Shown here: one piece after another, positions 19,016-20,627 of the stretch
Layout: the number at the start of each line of letters is the position of its first letter
How positions within the stretch are numbered: the stretch's first letter is position 1
DNA from: Haplomitrium mnioides
Taxonomy: Eukaryota; Marchantiophyta; Haplomitriopsida; Calobryales
DNA: 20,627 nucleotides
NCBI GenBank assembly: GCA_049999725.1
Contig: JBNGIS010032362.1
Span: forward strand, 23,069-43,695
Direction of reading: 5' to 3'
The notes under the pieces: generated by a model
Seen by the model: only the letters and a program-made list of their open reading frames with translations
Told to the model about the DNA's origin: nothing
Databases searched by the model: none
Translations under genes and position numbers: made by a program

Positions 19016-19486
19016 ATAAGAATTGAAGCTATTTTGCGCACATAAAAAGACTTTTTATGAATTGGAAGAAAAGTATCAACCAAAATGTCTCTACATGCAA
19101 AATTCTAAAACAACAAAAAACTCAAGTGTAAACCAATTCTAACTTAACTATAAAATGATATTTTCTAATCATTCATTCTAATCATTCTAATCAGAATCTA
19201 ATCATTCTCTCCTTTTATAAATCTCTATGTTAGTAACATCTTTAGGGCTTGTGAATTTTCAGTTGGTGCACGAGAACAAGTCTCCTTGAATTAGAATTGG
19301 TGGCATCATATGATTTGGAATATCGCGCAGGTTGCAAATGGTTTTAGTTTCAAGAGCGATGCAACATTCTTTTCTCAACCGACAACTTTGTTTCCTGCGT
19401 TCTGCACATTGAGCATCGTGAATTGTAGTGGGGCATGTTTGTCTAAATCTACTTCATGTTCTGAAAACTTCTTCAGTGAGTACATT
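19016..19486. other. No supported gene
   Basis: About 470 bases with AT-rich DNA and short repeats of TAATCATTCTAATC (19166-19207). A plus-strand frame of 71 codons (19310-19525), and on the minus strand a fragment reading DLDKHAPLQFTMLNVQNAG, are the only protein-like pieces. I cannot assign either; the minus-strand one could be 3' sequence linked to the P450 relic. Confidence 0.4.
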
Positions 19487-19579
19487 GATGAAGCTGCAGA
19501 AAAAATCCAATATCATATGAGATGAAGCTGCAAAAAGAAATCCAATATCATATGATATGAAGTTGTGGAGAAAAATCCC
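19487..19579. repeat. Short tandem repeat, 34-35 bp, 2.7 copies
   Basis: GATGAAGCTGCAGAAAAAAT with CCAATATCATATGA (19487-19520) is repeated at 19521-19555 as GATGAAGCTGCAAAAAGAAA with TCCAATATCATATGA. A third, diverged partial copy begins TATGAAGTTGTGGAG (19556-19579). Confidence 0.85.
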
Positions 19580-19603
19580 TTGTCGAATGTACCCCAACAA
19601 TGT

Positions 19604-20156
19604 TTAACCACACTTTACTATTTTGACTCTGAGGGAGGTCTTCATTGTGTTAACAAAGAGCAAGCCTTCTCCGAGATCCACAACTTGGCATGCTTTGACG
19701 CATTTGAACTCTAAGGCTTGGATCATCCAAGCGAGCATGAGAGAGATATGCACCATTGCAACATTTACACATGAGAAAATGTTCTGCTTGATTTTGAAAA
19801 GAATGAATGTTACCCTTCCAGATCCAATCATATCGGCATCCACAAGTTAGTCGCTGGTAGATGAAGAATTAGTTCTGTAGCTTTGGAGAAATCTTTCGAG
19901 CTTGAAGGAAAATGAATCTTTTGAGATACGAGGATCATGAGCAATGTGGCGTAGATGGAGTAGGCAGAGGTGAGTTTAGTCTCATGGGTTTCTTCACAAC
20001 AACTTACAAGGAAGGTAAGTTGTCCATATCAGACTCTTCAACTTTCTTCATTCCCACTACCTTCTGGACCTCACTGGTGATTTTGGTCTGACACTCTAAA
20101 TTACAAATGACATTTGTTAGAGCCCATTCCAAACTAGCTATTGTGTCAACATCTGT
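19604..20156 (-). pseudogene. Cytochrome P450 C-terminal fragment, degraded
   Basis: The minus strand reads TDVDTIASLEWALTNVICN (the I-helix GTDT..A..EWAL region, about 20100-20156), then SEVQKVVGMKKVEESDMDNL, then VVVKKPMRLNSPLP (K-helix, consensus KETMRLHPPLP), and finally a frame at 19604-19843 with ADMIGSGRVTFILFKIKQNI, then VNVAMVHISLMLAWMIQALE, then FVNTMKTSLRVKI. This is the C-terminal third of a plant A-type (clan 71) P450, a heme monooxygenase of the ER. It is dead: the K-helix Glu is Lys, the heme-loop motif PFGxGRRxCPG reads LFKIKQNIFSC with the ligand Cys as Phe, and stops and a frameshift interrupt it. It is cut upstream of the I-helix, close to a dispersed repeat that starts near 20183. 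The subfamily cannot be fixed. Confidence 0.85.
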
Positions 20157-20182
20157 AACACACAGTTTTCTACACAAAAGCA

Positions 20183-20627
20183 TGATTAATAGCCTCTACT
20201 TTGAACCAGAAATAGGCTACTCAGAACAAAACCTTTTTTTTTGGGAAAAATTGTGATTTTTCATATCAAAAACATCAAAAACGAGGTTAATTTTTAAAAA
20301 CAGAAAGTACATGAGTTTTTTGGGTTTTTTTTTTTGTCATTTCAGCAACCATAATAGAGCAAAAGTCAATTTCGTTATGCAAAATCAATCAATATTACTA
20401 GTTTTTACGAAAACATTTGAAAACTCAAATTTGTTTAAAATCATAAAAATTACAGTAAGTTTTCATCAAAAAATTACATTTATCATTGATTACAATTTTA
20501 AGCCCAAAAGTTTAAATACAAGTTCAAAGAAACTTTTTTCAAATATGTTTGATTGCACAAACTTGAGGCGCACGTACGCGTGGTGCTCTTTCAAACTTTT
20601 TTGTTGGAAAAATATTACAAAACACAA
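20183..20627 (+). repeat. Dispersed repeat terminus, family B, copy 2 (runs off right edge)
   Basis: Starts TTAATAGCCTCTACTTTGAA close to the cut end of the P450 relic and matches 13236-13540 in order and orientation. It supplies the sequence missing from the gap there (20310-20555). Near its end, GAGGCGCACGTACGCGTGGT is another form of the CpG-rich minisatellite core. TAGCCT and AGGCTA near the start can form a 6-bp stem. No coding capacity. Confidence 0.78.

Noticed and set aside
19623-19850. Plus-strand frame of 75 codons
   Set aside because: It is the antisense shadow of the cytochrome P450 C-terminal relic, whose family motifs are on the minus strand.
1-20627. tRNA or rRNA genes
   Set aside because: I saw no cloverleaf with conserved A and B boxes and no rRNA landmark; the TGGTATCAGAGC motif is a retroelement primer site, not a tRNA gene.

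Overview
The window looks like intergenic DNA from a large, AT-rich, repeat-filled plant nuclear genome. The signs are Ty1/copia LTR elements with initiator-tRNA-type primer sites, GT-AG introns, a plant-type cytochrome P450 relic, nested insertions, and a 100-N gap (13365-13464) marking a draft assembly. I cannot fix the lineage; the repeat style would fit a gymnosperm, fern or other large-genome land plant. I see no intact gene. Everything protein-like is a decayed pseudogene, so there is no evidence of a working pathway here.

Layout. 1-633: 5' end of a minus-strand copia element (leader with a run of hairpins, primer site, LTR) that abuts a broken DNA methyltransferase gene (634-1746, plus). 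1975-2590: decayed CATGCGTGCAT minisatellite and the end of a dispersed repeat. 2591-5744: AT-rich DNA with one degenerate repeat block (about 4250-5000). 5750-8220: complete but non-autonomous minus-strand copia element with 243-bp LTRs and a TTAGT target duplication, carrying only an RNase H relic and a lysine-rich frame. 8226-13235: unassigned, probably old retroelement DNA with TATA-like and primer-site-like motifs. 13236-14200: dispersed repeat containing the gap, then more minisatellite fossils. 14800-16250 (minus): transposase-like pseudogene. 16267-18168 (plus): pseudogene with a ParB-like domain followed by the start of the same methyltransferase, split by a probable intron that holds a 24-bp palindromic minisatellite. 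18165-19015: a dispersed repeat that interrupts this gene, with a 25-bp minisatellite. 19604-20156 (minus): cytochrome P450 C-terminal pseudogene. 20183-20627: another copy of the dispersed repeat.

The most interesting result is a repeated ParB-like plus beta-class DNA methyltransferase gene family, absent from the usual list of plant genes. One copy is head-to-head with a transposase-like gene, and the copies are associated with a minisatellite family built on a CpG-rich palindromic core. This may be the remains of a large DNA transposon that carried its own DNA methylase. It rests on reading motifs by eye across frameshifts and needs profile searches.
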